Shown: positions 8,013 to 16,904 of the stretch, piece by piece
Numbering within the stretch: the first letter of the stretch is position 1
Layout: every line of letters starts with the position of its first letter
Assembly: GCA_041920215.1 (NCBI GenBank)
Contig: JAYRSJ010000001.1
Span: forward strand, 310,001 to 374,000
Length of the DNA stretch: 64,000 nt
Source of the DNA: JAYRSJ01 sp041920215
GTDB lineage: Bacteria > Pseudomonadota > Gammaproteobacteria > Burkholderiales > Burkholderiaceae_C
Direction of reading: 5' to 3'
Position numbers and translations under genes: made by a program
Notes under the pieces: generated by a model
Told to the model about the DNA's origin: nothing
The model's database searches: none
The model's input: the letters and a program-made list of their open reading frames with translations, nothing else

Positions 8013-9602
8013 ATGGTGGCTCTGCAACGCACTCTCGACAAGTCGGTGCAGCGCACCCTCAACGGGGTGCTGGCCCTGTTGGGCTCGCTGCTGCTGACGG
8101 CCCTGTCCCTGCTGGCCTCCAGCCACTGGCTCAACGGCCAGTTGGCCACCGTCTATGCCGACCGCGTGGTGCCGCTGCAGCAGCTGCAGCGCATCGCCCA
8201 CCACATCAATGTGGAACTGCCCGCGATCCTGAGCGGCCGCTATGACGACAAGCTGGTGGTCGACGAGGAATGGTCCAAGGTGATGGCGCTGTGGCAGGCC
8301 TATCTGCAGACCCGCCTGACCGACGACGAGGCCGCACTGGCCGAGCATGCCGACGGCCAGCTGCAGATGCTGCGCCAGCAGCTGGATCGCGGCGGGCTGC
8401 GCGGCAGCGGCATCGACTATCAGCAGGCGCTGATGCCGCTCAACAGCAGCCTGGCCGCGCTGGCTCAGCTGCAGGTGCGGGTGGCCGACGAAACCCTGAG
8501 CCAGGCACGCCGGGTCGGCGGCTTGAGCTGGATCGGGGGCCTGGGACTGCTGGCCCTGGGCCTAGGCCTGCTGGGACTAACCGGCCTGATACTGGCCCGC
8601 CATGTGATCGCGCCGATACGCGCCACCGCGCGCTGCGTCGCCGGGCTGGCCGCCGGACAGGAGGCGCCCATTCCGCCACAGCTCGCCGGCGACTTTGCCG
8701 AGGTGGGCGAGCAGCTGCGCGCATTGCGCAGCTTCATCGCCGAACGCGACGCGCTGCTGCAGCAGGAGCAGCGCCGGAGCGAGCTGCTGCGCAACACCCA
8801 GGCCGAGCTGGTCGAGGCCGAGAAGCTGGCCTCGCTGGGCGGCCTGGTGGCCGGTGTGGCGCATGAGCTGAACACACCGATAGGCGTGGCCGTCACCGTG
8901 GCCAGCACCCTGGCAGAGAAAAACCTGGGCTTTGCCAAGGCAGTGGCCGCCGGCACGCTGAAGCGCTCGGCGATGGACGGCTTCGTCAGCGACCTGGCCC
9001 AGGGCATGGATCTGCTGGAGCGCAATCTGCAGCGCGCGGCCGCACTGGTGCGCAGCTTCAAGCAGGTGGCGGTGGACCGCAGCAGCATGCAGCGCCGTCG
9101 CTTCGACCTGGCCGAGGTGGTGGACGAGGTGCTGGCCTCGCTGCGGCCGGTCTATGGCCGCGGCCCGGTGCAGATCAGCAGCAGCGTGCCGCCCGGCCAC
9201 AAGCTGGACAGCTATCCGGGCGCGCTGGGCCAGGTGCTGAACAATCTGGTCGCCAATGCCGCGCTGCATGGCGTGCCCGGCGGCGGCCGTATCGAGGTCA
9301 GCTTGCTGGACGCCGGCGCGCAGGCGCTGCAGATCGCGGTCAGCGACGATGGCTGCGGCATCGCGCCCGAGCTGCAGGCCAAGGTCTTCGAGCCCTTCTA
9401 CACCACCCGGCTGGGCAGCGGCGGCAGCGGCCTGGGCCTGTCCATCGTGCGCAATCTGGTAATGGGCGTGCTGGGCGGGCGCATCAGCCTGAACAGCCAG
9501 CCCGGCCAGGGCAGCCGCTTTGTGTTAAACCTGCCCGTCGAGGCGCCGCACAACGGGGCCACGCCCGCCGCGCCCCATCCTCAAACAATGAGCACCGCAT
9601 GA
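8013..9602 (+). CDS. Membrane sensor histidine kinase
   Basis: A 529-residue histidine kinase. TM1 is at about 17-38 and TM2 at about 168-195, flanking a roughly 130-residue periplasmic sensor region of no recognised family. A HAMP-like linker (about 195-245) is followed by a coiled coil and the dimerisation H-box VAGVAHELNTP with phosphoacceptor H284. The ATPase domain has the N box LNNLVANAALHG (about 409), G1 DDGCGI (about 444) and G2 GSGGSGLGLSI (about 470). The start at 8013 is preceded by GGGAGG. The C-terminal region EAPHNGATPAAPHPQT is low complexity. It overlaps the next gene by 4 nt, so kinase and response regulator are a cognate pair. Confidence 0.93.
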   Translation: MVALQRTLDKSVQRTLNGVLALLGSLLLTALSLLASSHWLNGQLATVYADRVVPLQQLQRIAHHINVELPAILSGRYDDKLVVDEEWSKVMALWQAYLQTRLTDDEAALAEHADGQLQMLRQQLDRGGLRGSGIDYQQALMPLNSSLAALAQLQVRVADETLSQARRVGGLSWIGGLGLLALGLGLLGLTGLILARHVIAPIRATARCVAGLAAGQEAPIPPQLAGDFAEVGEQLRALRSFIAERDALLQQEQRRSELLRNTQAELVEAEKLASLGGLVAGVAHELNTPIGVAVTVASTLAEKNLGFAKAVAAGTLKRSAMDGFVSDLAQGMDLLERNLQRAAALVRSFKQVAVDRSSMQRRRFDLAEVVDEVLASLRPVYGRGPVQISSSVPPGHKLDSYPGALGQVLNNLVANAALHGVPGGGRIEVSLLDAGAQALQIAVSDDGCGIAPELQAKVFEPFYTTRLGSGGSGLGLSIVRNLVMGVLGGRISLNSQPGQGSRFVLNLPVEAPHNGATPAAPHPQTMSTA

Positions 9603-11782
9603 GCCACGCACCGGACGCTGACGAGCTGCTGCAGATTCTCGACGACGAGGATGCGGGGACCGGCAGCAGCGACGCCACCCAGCCCTGGCGCGTGCTGGTG
9701 GTGGACGATGAGCCCGACATCTACACCGCCACCGTCTTCGGCCTGGGCAATGCCGAGATCGACGGCCGGCCGCTGACCCTGCTGCAGGCCAGCTCGGCAC
9801 GCGAGGCCGAGGCGATGGTGGCACGCGACCCCGAGATCGCCACGCTGCTGCTCGACGTGGTGATGGAGACCCCCGACGCCGGCCTGCGCCTGGTCGAGCG
9901 CATACGCGCGATGAACGACCGCCAGGCGCTGCGCATCATCCTGCGCACCGGCCAGCCCGGCTATGCGCCCGAGCTGGAGGTGATCAAGCGCTACGACATC
10001 AACGACTACAAGACCAAGTCCGAACTGAACCAGACGCGACTGCTCAGCTCGCTGACCGTCGCATTGCGCGGCTATGCCCAGCTGCGTCGCATCGAGGCGC
10101 ATCAGCGTGGCTTGGAGAAGGTGGTGGCTGCCTCGGGCCAGCTGCTGCGCTCGCGCGGCAGCCTGGCCGGCTTTGCCGCCGGCGTGCTGGAGCAGGTCAA
10201 TACCATCCTCGACCATCCGCCCGAGGGTCTGGTGCTGCTGCATCACGACGGCAGCGCCGCCCAGGTGCTGGCGGCCAGTGGCAGCCATGCCGCCCTGGCT
10301 GGCCAGGGCGAGGACCAGCTGCCACCGGCGCTGCAGCAGGCGCTGGCCGCGGCACCGCAGGACGGCCTGCTGCGCCATGGCCCGCATGCGGTGCTGCGGG
10401 TCAGGGCCAGCGACGGCGATTCGCTGCTGCTGCTCTTCGAGGCCGGCTCCAGTTCCGATCAGGTGCTGCAGCGGCTGCTGGAGCTGTTCGCGGTCAATGT
10501 GTCACTGGGCCTGGACAGCCTCAAGGTCTTCCACGAGCTGGACCACCACGCCCATCACGACCGCGAGACCGGCCTGCCCAACCGCGCCGGCCTGAAGCGC
10601 CGTGTCGGCCAGCCGGCGCGCCAGCGCATCGGCCAGGTGGAGGTGGGCGAGCTGCACGAGATACGCGGCATTCTGGGCGAGCAGGTGGCGGCACGCGCGC
10701 TGGGCGATCTGGGCCAGCGCCTCAGCCAGAGCCTGGGCGAGGCCGGCATGGTGGCGCGAATCCATGGCGACCGCTTCGTGCTGGCGGTGGACGAGGCCGC
10801 CGCGTCGGCGCTGGAGCCCCTGCTGCTGCACACCCTGGCCCAGCCGCTGCGGGTGGGTGAGCTGAGCTTGCAGCTGCCGATGGCGCTGGGCTGGTCCAGC
10901 GGCGCCGACACACTGGACCAGGCCATCGACGAGGCGGGCCTGGTGGCCGCCCATCTGCCACCGGGCCGCCAGGTGCGCAGCGCCAGCTTCAGCAGCGCGC
11001 TGCAGGCCCAGGTGCGCGAGCGCCTCGATCTGCTGGCCGATCTACCCGCCGCGCTGGCCCAGGGCCGCATCAGCCTGTGGCTGCAGCCCCAGGTGCGCCT
11101 CGCAGACCGGGCCGTCATCGGCGCTGAGGCGCTGGCGCGCTGGCTGCGCCCCGACGGCAGCATGGCCGGGCCAGCCAGCTTCATTCCGTTGCTGGAGCAC
11201 ACCGGCAGCGTGGTCGCGCTGGGCCGCTATATGCTGGAGCAGGCCCTGGACCAGCTGCGCAGCTGGCCAGTGCCGGAGCACCATATCGCGGTGAACTTGA
11301 GCGTGCGCCAGCTGGAGGAGTCCGACTTCGCCGCCTGGCTGATCGCCGCCTGCGATGCGGCCGGCGTGGCCCGCCGGCGCCTGCGGCTAGAGGTCACCGA
11401 GAGCGCCTTCGCGCTGGACGGCGATCGGGTCGGTCAGGCGCTGGCCGAGCTGGCCGCCGCCGGCTTTGCGCTCTCGATCGATGACTTCGGCACCGGCCAG
11501 TCCTCGCTGGGGCGCCTGGCCGAGATCCAGGTGCAGGAGCTCAAGCTGGACCGCTCGCTGGTGCGCGGCATCGAGGGCGACAGCCGGGCGCGCCGGGTGG
11601 CACGGCTGATCGTCGAGCTGGGCCGCGACCTGGGCGTGGAGGTGCTGGCCGAGGGTATAGAGACCGAGGGTCAGCTGGCCGTGCTGCGCGAGCTGGGCTG
11701 CGCATGGGGCCAGGGCTGGCTGTTCGGCCGCGCGATGCCGCCGCAGCAGCTGCGCGCGCTGCTGGGCGAGGCACCAGACTGA
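9599..11782 (+). CDS. Response regulator with DUF3369, degenerate GGDEF and EAL domains (c-di-GMP phosphodiesterase)
   Basis: A 727-residue cytoplasmic output protein. The receiver domain is at about 30-150 (VLVVDDEPD acidic patch, phosphoacceptor D86 in LLLDVVMETP). A DUF3369 domain covers about 170-300. A GGDEF-like region follows in which the signature reads RIHGDRF instead of GGDEF, so diguanylate cyclase activity should be lost. The EAL domain starts near 480 with EALARW (E510), VNLSVRQ (Asn), RLRLEVTES (Glu), SIDDFGTG, LKLDRSL (Lys), LAEGIET and WGQGWLFG; all usual metal and catalytic residues are visible. It should therefore degrade cyclic di-GMP when phosphorylated by the kinase encoded just upstream. 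The trigger is unknown. Confidence 0.93.
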   Translation: MSHAPDADELLQILDDEDAGTGSSDATQPWRVLVVDDEPDIYTATVFGLGNAEIDGRPLTLLQASSAREAEAMVARDPEIATLLLDVVMETPDAGLRLVERIRAMNDRQALRIILRTGQPGYAPELEVIKRYDINDYKTKSELNQTRLLSSLTVALRGYAQLRRIEAHQRGLEKVVAASGQLLRSRGSLAGFAAGVLEQVNTILDHPPEGLVLLHHDGSAAQVLAASGSHAALAGQGEDQLPPALQQALAAAPQDGLLRHGPHAVLRVRASDGDSLLLLFEAGSSSDQVLQRLLELFAVNVSLGLDSLKVFHELDHHAHHDRETGLPNRAGLKRRVGQPARQRIGQVEVGELHEIRGILGEQVAARALGDLGQRLSQSLGEAGMVARIHGDRFVLAVDEAAASALEPLLLHTLAQPLRVGELSLQLPMALGWSSGADTLDQAIDEAGLVAAHLPPGRQVRSASFSSALQAQVRERLDLLADLPAALAQGRISLWLQPQVRLADRAVIGAEALARWLRPDGSMAGPASFIPLLEHTGSVVALGRYMLEQALDQLRSWPVPEHHIAVNLSVRQLEESDFAAWLIAACDAAGVARRRLRLEVTESAFALDGDRVGQALAELAAAGFALSIDDFGTGQSSLGRLAEIQVQELKLDRSLVRGIEGDSRARRVARLIVELGRDLGVEVLAEGIETEGQLAVLRELGCAWGQGWLFGRAMPPQQLRALLGEAPD

Positions 11783-11911
11783 GGCGTTGCACCATGGCGG
11801 TGAGCGCAGGCGGCGCCACTCTGGGTCGCGCACCGCTTCGGGGCCTTGCGGCCCAGGGTCGCCGGGCACAAGGCTTGCAAAGCCCCCTGGGACTAGACGG
11901 AGTAGTGATCG

Positions 11912-13417
11912 ATGCACGCGCTGACCTTGCCGGCTGCCGGCCACCATGACGAGATGCTGCTGGCCAGTGGCGCGATACGCCCGCACTACCAGTCCTTCGC
12001 GCACTGGCTGCAGGCCCAGACCCCCGAGACCCTGGCCAAGAAGCGGGCCGAGGCCGATCTGCTCTTCCACAAGGTGGGCATCACCTTCGCCGTCTACGGC
12101 GACGAGGCCGGCGCCGAGCGTCTGATCCCCTTCGACACCGTGCCGCGCATTGTGCCGGCCGACGAGTGGCGGATGCTGGAGGCGGGACTGCGCCAGCGGG
12201 TCAGCGCGCTGAACAAATTCCTCTGGGACATTTACCACGAGCACGAGATCGTCAAGGCCGGCCTGGTCCCGGCCGAGCAGGTGTTCGCCAATGCTCAGTA
12301 CCAGCCGGCCATGCAGGGTCTGGATCTGCCGCATGGCATCTACGCCCATATCACCGGGGTGGACCTGATCCGCCATTCGGACGGCGGCTACTACGTGCTG
12401 GAGGACAATCTGCGCGTGCCCAGCGGCGTCTCCTACATGCTGGAGAACCGCAAGATGATGATGCGGCTGTTTCCCGAGCTGTTCGCCCGCTACGGCGTGG
12501 CCCCGGTGGCGCACTACCCGACCCTGCTGCTGAACACCCTGCGCCACGCCAGCATGGCCGACAACCCCACCGTGGTGGTGCTGACCCCGGGCCCCTTCAA
12601 CAGCGCCTACTTCGAGCATGCCTTCCTGGCCCAGCAGATGGGGGTGGAGCTGGTCGAGGGCCAGGATCTGTTCGTCAAGGACGAGTTCCTCTATATGCGC
12701 ACCACCGTCGGCCCCAAGCGGGTGGATGTGATCTACCGCCGCATCGACGACGCCTTCCTCGATCCGCTGGCCTTCCGCGCTGACTCGATGCTGGGCGTGC
12801 CGGGCCTGCTCTCGGTCTACAAGAAGGGCCATCTGATCCTGGCCAATGCCATCGGCACCGGCGTGGCGGACGACAAGTCCATCTACCCCTATGTGCCCGA
12901 CATGATCCGCTTCTACCTGGGCGAGGAGCCCATCCTGCACAATGTGCCGACCTGGCAATGCCGCAAGCCGGCCGACCTGGACCATGTGCTGGCCCATATG
13001 GCCGAGCTGGTGGTCAAGGAGGTGCATGGCGCCGGCGGCTACGGCATGCTGGTGGGGCCGGCCGCCACGGCCGCCGAGGTGGAGGACTTCCGCACCCGCG
13101 TGCGCGCCAACCCCGGCAACTACATCGCCCAGCCAACGCTTTGCCTGTCGAGCTGCCCGACCTTTGTCGACAGCGGCATCGCGCCACGCCACATCGATCT
13201 GCGCCCCTTTGTGCTGAGCGGCCGCGAGATCTCGATGGTGGCTGGCGGCCTGACCCGCGTGGCCCTGAAGGAGGGTTCGCTGGTGGTGAACTCCTCCCAG
13301 GGCGGTGGCACCAAGGACACCTGGATTCTGGAGGGCGTGGCGCCCCCAGGTTCACTTCATTCACAGCCCCCCGAGGGGGCGCAGGCCTCCCTTGGGACGG
13401 CCCGGCGGGAGTCCTGA
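11912..13417 (+). CDS. Circularly permuted ATP-grasp protein of the Anbu cluster
   Basis: A 501-residue protein of the circularly permuted ATP-grasp type 2 family (former DUF404/DUF407), predicted to form amide or peptide bonds with ATP. Characteristic blocks are KVGITFAVYGDEAGAERLIP (about 50), EDNLRVPSGVSYMLENRKM (about 160), VVLTPGPFNSAYFEHAFLAQ (about 215), NAIGTGVADDKSIYPYVP (about 315) and VKEVHGAGGYGMLVG (about 365). The family normally ends just after SSQGGGTKDTWILE. Here about 27 extra residues (GVAPPGSLHSQ... to ...TARRES) are translated from a palindromic repeat-like segment. GGAG precedes the start. It is the first gene of the Anbu cluster, with the alpha-E gene starting 3 nt after its stop. 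The acceptor and donor substrates of this family remain unknown. Confidence 0.92.
   Translation: MHALTLPAAGHHDEMLLASGAIRPHYQSFAHWLQAQTPETLAKKRAEADLLFHKVGITFAVYGDEAGAERLIPFDTVPRIVPADEWRMLEAGLRQRVSALNKFLWDIYHEHEIVKAGLVPAEQVFANAQYQPAMQGLDLPHGIYAHITGVDLIRHSDGGYYVLEDNLRVPSGVSYMLENRKMMMRLFPELFARYGVAPVAHYPTLLLNTLRHASMADNPTVVVLTPGPFNSAYFEHAFLAQQMGVELVEGQDLFVKDEFLYMRTTVGPKRVDVIYRRIDDAFLDPLAFRADSMLGVPGLLSVYKKGHLILANAIGTGVADDKSIYPYVPDMIRFYLGEEPILHNVPTWQCRKPADLDHVLAHMAELVVKEVHGAGGYGMLVGPAATAAEVEDFRTRVRANPGNYIAQPTLCLSSCPTFVDSGIAPRHIDLRPFVLSGREISMVAGGLTRVALKEGSLVVNSSQGGGTKDTWILEGVAPPGSLHSQPPEGAQASLGTARRES
13345..13412 (+). repeat. Palindromic intergenic-type repeat element fused to the end of the ATP-grasp gene
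   Basis: This segment contains the perfect hairpin GCCCCC-CGA-GGGGGC (13366-13380), followed by the GC-rich block CTTGGGACGGCCCGGCGGG. It resembles short dispersed repeats that recur between genes in Comamonadaceae and related genomes (recollection; no second copy is present in this window). Here it forms the 3' end of the ATP-grasp gene and supplies GGCGGGAG, the ribosome-binding site of the alpha-E gene. Confidence 0.5.
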
Positions 13418-13419
13418 TC

Positions 13420-14388
13420 ATGCTGTCCCGTACCGCCGCCCAGCTCTACTGGATGAGCCGCTACGTCGAACGCGCCGAGAACCTGGTGCGCATGCTCGAC
13501 GTCACCCATTCGCTTTCGCTGCTGCCGCAGAGCCGCGGCGCGATGACCGAGCTGGCCGCGCCGCTGGCGGTCACCGGCACCCTCGATGCCTTCGCCCAGC
13601 GCCATCAGCAGCTGGAGGCCGAGCGCCTGTTCAACTTCATGGCGCTGGACCTGGACAACCCGGCCTCGGTGCTGAGCTGCATCAAGCAGGCGCGCGAGAA
13701 CGCCCATGCGGTACGGGGCCAGATCACCGCCGAGATGTGGGAGGCGATCAACACCACCTGGCTGGAGGGGCGCAGCCTGCCCAAGCGCGGCATCCCCAGC
13801 GTCTCCAGCTTCTTCGACTGGGTCAAGGAGCGCTCACACCTGTTCCGCGGCGCCACCTATGGCACGCTGCAGCGCAACGATGCCTACTGGTTCATACGCC
13901 TGGGCACCTTTGTCGAGCGGGCCGACAACACCGCCCGCCTGCTCGATGTGAAGTCGCAGCTGATCGAGCCGGCGGTCGAGAGCCTGGCCCCGGTCGATGT
14001 GCCGCAGCAGAGCGCCCCCGACTTCTACGCCTGGAGCGCGCTGCTGCGCTCGCTGTCCGCCTTCGAGGCCTATCACGCGGTCTACCGCGATGCGCTGGAC
14101 GGCCGCCGCGTCACCGAGCTGCTGGTGCTGCGTCCCGATGTGCCGCGCTCGCTGCGTGCCTGCTGCGACGAGATCGTCGCCATCCTGCCGCAGATCGAGG
14201 CCCGGCCCGGCGCGCAGGATGCCGGGCGCGAGGTCAAGCGCCTGGCCGGCCAGCTGGCGTTGCGGCTGGAGTATGGTGCGGTGGACGAGATCCTCGATGC
14301 CGGCCTGCATCGCTGGCTGACCGGCTTTCTCGACGAGTCAGCCCGTCTGGGAAATGCGGTGCGCGAGGCCTATCTGGAAGCCAACTGA
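13420..14388 (+). CDS. Alpha-E domain protein (DUF403) of the Anbu cluster
   Basis: A 322-residue all-helical protein of the alpha-E/DUF403 family. The start MLSRTAAQLYWMSRYVERAE with NLVRMLDVTHSL is the family signature. Internal blocks SFFDWVKERSHLFRGATYGT (about 127-146) and RNDAYWFIRLGTFVERADNT (about 151-170) repeat the same helical motif. The function is unknown; it always accompanies the ATP-grasp and transglutaminase-like genes and is thought to act with them in synthesis or processing of a peptide-like molecule (comparative-genomics proposal). It starts 3 nt after the ATP-grasp stop, with a ribosome-binding site derived from the upstream repeat element. The transglutaminase gene begins 27 nt later. 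Confidence 0.92.
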   Translation: MLSRTAAQLYWMSRYVERAENLVRMLDVTHSLSLLPQSRGAMTELAAPLAVTGTLDAFAQRHQQLEAERLFNFMALDLDNPASVLSCIKQARENAHAVRGQITAEMWEAINTTWLEGRSLPKRGIPSVSSFFDWVKERSHLFRGATYGTLQRNDAYWFIRLGTFVERADNTARLLDVKSQLIEPAVESLAPVDVPQQSAPDFYAWSALLRSLSAFEAYHAVYRDALDGRRVTELLVLRPDVPRSLRACCDEIVAILPQIEARPGAQDAGREVKRLAGQLALRLEYGAVDEILDAGLHRWLTGFLDESARLGNAVREAYLEAN

Positions 14389-14414
14389 GTGCCCGCCAAG
14401 GAAGACGCGCCGCC

Positions 14415-15221
14415 ATGCATCTAGCCATCCGCCACGAGACCGTCTACCGCTACGACAGCCCGGTCAAGCGCAGCACCCAGTATCTGCGCCTGACCCCGGT
14501 CGACGGCCCGCGCCAGCGGGTGCTGAGCTGGCGCCTGAGCCTGCCCGCCAGCGCAGCGCTGGGCCGCGATGCCTATGGCAACACCCTGCATGTGCTGACG
14601 CTTGACCAGCCCCATGGCGAGATCCATCTCTATGCCCAGGGCGTGGTGGAGACCGACGATGGCGCGCCACGGCCGGTGGCCGACGCGGCCTTTCCGCCCG
14701 AGGTCTTTCTGCGCGACTCGCCGCTGACCCAGGCCGATGCCGCCTTGCGCAGCTTCGCGCAGGGCTTTGCCGGCCAGCCTGCACTGGAGGCGCTGCAGGC
14801 CCTGATGCTGGCGCTGGGCCAGCGCATGCCCTACACCCCCGGCGCCACCGACGCCGCCACGCCGGCCGCCGAGGCTTTTGCCAGCGGCCATGGCGTATGC
14901 CAGGACCACGCTCAGGTCTTCGCCACCTGCGCCCGCCTGCTGGGCCTGCCGGCCCGCTATGTCTCGGGCTATCTGGCGGCCGACTTCGAGCATGTGGCCA
15001 GCCATGCCTGGGCCGAGGTCTGCCTGCCCGGCCCGGACGGCGGCTGGCTGGGCTTCGATGTCAGCAACCAATGCCTGGCCGATGGCCGCTATGTGAAGCT
15101 GGCGATAGGCGCCGACTACCTGGACGCCTGCCCGGTGCGCGGCATGCGCCTGGGCGGCGGCAGCGAAGCGCTGTGCACCGCGGTACAGATCACGCTGGCA
15201 AGCGCGCCCGACCAGCAATGA
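14415..15221 (+). CDS. Transglutaminase-like cysteine protease/amidase of the Anbu cluster
   Basis: A 268-residue protein with the bacterial transglutaminase-like N-terminal domain (MHLAIRHETVYRYDSPVKRS) and a transglutaminase-like core. The catalytic triad is visible: Cys in HGVCQDHAQVFA (about 160), His in ASHAWAEVCLP (about 197) and Asp in LGFDVSNQ (about 214). Members are thiol hydrolases or amidases, usually cytoplasmic; no signal peptide is present here. It is third in the Anbu cluster. The ATP-grasp enzyme may build a bond that this enzyme cleaves, or it may process the same product (inference). Confidence 0.92.
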   Translation: MHLAIRHETVYRYDSPVKRSTQYLRLTPVDGPRQRVLSWRLSLPASAALGRDAYGNTLHVLTLDQPHGEIHLYAQGVVETDDGAPRPVADAAFPPEVFLRDSPLTQADAALRSFAQGFAGQPALEALQALMLALGQRMPYTPGATDAATPAAEAFASGHGVCQDHAQVFATCARLLGLPARYVSGYLAADFEHVASHAWAEVCLPGPDGGWLGFDVSNQCLADGRYVKLAIGADYLDACPVRGMRLGGGSEALCTAVQITLASAPDQQ

Positions 15222-15274
15222 GGCCGGTGCGACATCGATAATCGCCCCCTGCATCGCTTACCGCCCCACGCACC

Positions 15275-16006
15275 ATGACCTATTGCGTTGCCATGCGTCT
15301 AGACGCCGGCCTGCTGTTCGCCTCCGACTCGCGCACCAATGCCGGGGTCGACCATATCTCGACCTTCCGCAAGATGAGCGTGTTCGAGCAGCCCGGCGAG
15401 CGCCTGATCGTGCTGCTGAGCGCCGGCAATCTGGCCACCACGCAGAGCGTCGTGACCCTGCTGCGCCAGCGCCTGGCGCATGAGCGCGAGCATCTGTTCA
15501 ACCGGCCGACGATGTACGACGTGGCCGAGCTGGTGGGGCGCACCGTCAAGGAGATCGTGGCCCGTGACGCCAATGCCCAGACCCTGGGCCAGGGCGTGGA
15601 TTTCGGCGGCAATTTCATCGTCGGCGGCCAGATCCGCGGCGAGGCACCGCGGCTCTTCCATGTCTATGCCCAGGGCAACTTCATCGAGGCCACCGAGGAC
15701 ACGCCCTATTTCCAGATCGGCGAGAGCAAGTACGGCAAGCCCATCATCGACCGGGTGATCAAAACCAGCACCTCGCTGAAGGAAGCGGCCAAGTGCACGC
15801 TGATCTCCTTCGACTCGACGATACGCAGCAATCTCTCGGTGGGCCTGCCGATCGACATGCTGCTGTACCGCCGCGACAGCTTCGCCGCAGCCGAGCCGCA
15901 CCGCGTCACTGCCGACGACCCCTACTTCAACAAGCTGCGCCGTGGCTGGGGCGAGGGGCTGCGCAAGGTCTTCGAGAAGCTGCCGGACGAGGACTGGTTC
16001 AGCTGA
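15275..16006 (+). CDS. Anbu, proteasome-like Ntn hydrolase
   Basis: A 243-residue member of the Anbu family (ancestral beta-subunit), a bacterial relative of HslV and the proteasome beta subunit. The N-terminus MTYCVAMRLDAGLLFASDSR would leave Thr as nucleophile after Met removal. The conserved ASDSRTNAGVDHISTFRKM segment supplies the Asp and Lys of the active site. QIGESKYGKPIIDRV and SFDSTIRSNLSVGLPIDML are diagnostic of Anbu. Crystal structures of other Anbu proteins show open helical rings, and no robust protease activity or partner ATPase is known (family knowledge). A GATAAT hexamer at about 15236 may give it a promoter of its own, because 53 nt separate it from the transglutaminase gene. 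Confidence 0.94.
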   Translation: MTYCVAMRLDAGLLFASDSRTNAGVDHISTFRKMSVFEQPGERLIVLLSAGNLATTQSVVTLLRQRLAHEREHLFNRPTMYDVAELVGRTVKEIVARDANAQTLGQGVDFGGNFIVGGQIRGEAPRLFHVYAQGNFIEATEDTPYFQIGESKYGKPIIDRVIKTSTSLKEAAKCTLISFDSTIRSNLSVGLPIDMLLYRRDSFAAAEPHRVTADDPYFNKLRRGWGEGLRKVFEKLPDEDWFS

Positions 16007-16023
16007 GCCGGGGCCGTGTCCGC

Positions 16024-16890
16024 TCAGGCCGGCCCCAGCACCCGCAGCGAGTAGTCCACCGCCCGCACATCCTTGGTCAGCCGCCCCACCGAGATGCGGT
16101 CGACCCCGGTGGCGGCGATCCAGCGCAGCTGCTCCAGCGCCACGCCCCCCGACACCTCCAGCAGCGCCCGGCCCCGGTTCAGGGCCACCGCCTCGCGCAT
16201 CTGGGCCTCGCTGAAATTGTCCAGCAGCACGCTGCGGGCGCCGGCGTCCAGCGCCTCGGCCAGCTCGGCGATCGACTCCACCTCGATCTGTATGCTGACG
16301 CCGGCATTGAGCGCCTGGGCGGCGCGCAGCGCAGCCGCCACGCCGCCGGCCGCAGCGATATGGTTCTCCTTGATCAGGATGCCGTCGTACAGCGCCAGGC
16401 GCTGGTTGGCGCCACCGCCCACCCGCACCGCGTACTTCTGCGCCAGGCGCAGGCCCGGCAGGGTCTTGCGGGTGTCCAGCACCTGGCAGCCGCCCGGATT
16501 GGGGCTGGCGCCGGCGATCGCGTCGGCATGGGCGCGGGTCAGCGTCGCGGTGCCGGAGAGCAGCTGCAGGAAGTTCAGCGCCGGCCGCTCGGCCGACAGC
16601 AGGGCGCGGCCATCGGCCTCGATGTCGCAGACCAGGGTATCGGCCAACATGCGCTCGCCCTCGGCGTAATGCCAGCTGATCCGTGCCGCGGGTTCGAGCG
16701 CGGCGAACACCGCCTCGAACCAGGGGCGGCCGCACAGCACCGCGGCCTCGCGCACGCGCAGCTGGGCGCGCACCCGGCGCGCGGCCGGCACCAGCCGGGC
16801 CGTCCAGTCGCAGACGCCGATGTCCTCGAACAAGGCCTCGCGCACATTGCGGGCCAGGGCCTCTTCCAGGGTCTCGTTGTGGTCGAACAT
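16024..16890 (-). CDS. nadC: Nicotinate-nucleotide pyrophosphorylase (carboxylating)
   Basis: Quinolinate phosphoribosyltransferase of de novo NAD synthesis; it joins quinolinate and PRPP with loss of CO2. Its 288 residues are family length. Motifs include LSGTATLTRAHADAI (about 110), DTRKTLPGLRLAQKYAVRVG (about 137), NQRLALYDGILIKENHI (about 160) and the barrel segments IEVESIAELAEAL and VLLDNFS. The start MFDHNETLEEALARNV at 16890 follows the family; longer upstream frames run into the FAH gene. It lies 14 nt downstream of the FAH-family gene on the same strand. nadA and nadB are not in the window. Confidence 0.95.
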   Translation of the reverse strand: MFDHNETLEEALARNVREALFEDIGVCDWTARLVPAARRVRAQLRVREAAVLCGRPWFEAVFAALEPAARISWHYAEGERMLADTLVCDIEADGRALLSAERPALNFLQLLSGTATLTRAHADAIAGASPNPGGCQVLDTRKTLPGLRLAQKYAVRVGGGANQRLALYDGILIKENHIAAAGGVAAALRAAQALNAGVSIQIEVESIAELAEALDAGARSVLLDNFSEAQMREAVALNRGRALLEVSGGVALEQLRWIAATGVDRISVGRLTKDVRAVDYSLRVLGPA

Positions 16891-16904
16891 TGCAAGCTCT
16901 GAAC

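Noticed and set aside
13305..15221. A 638-codon frame running through the alpha-E gene into the transglutaminase gene
   Set aside because: Only the last 268 codons are the transglutaminase. The rest is a frame shadow of the alpha-E gene, so this is not a fusion protein.
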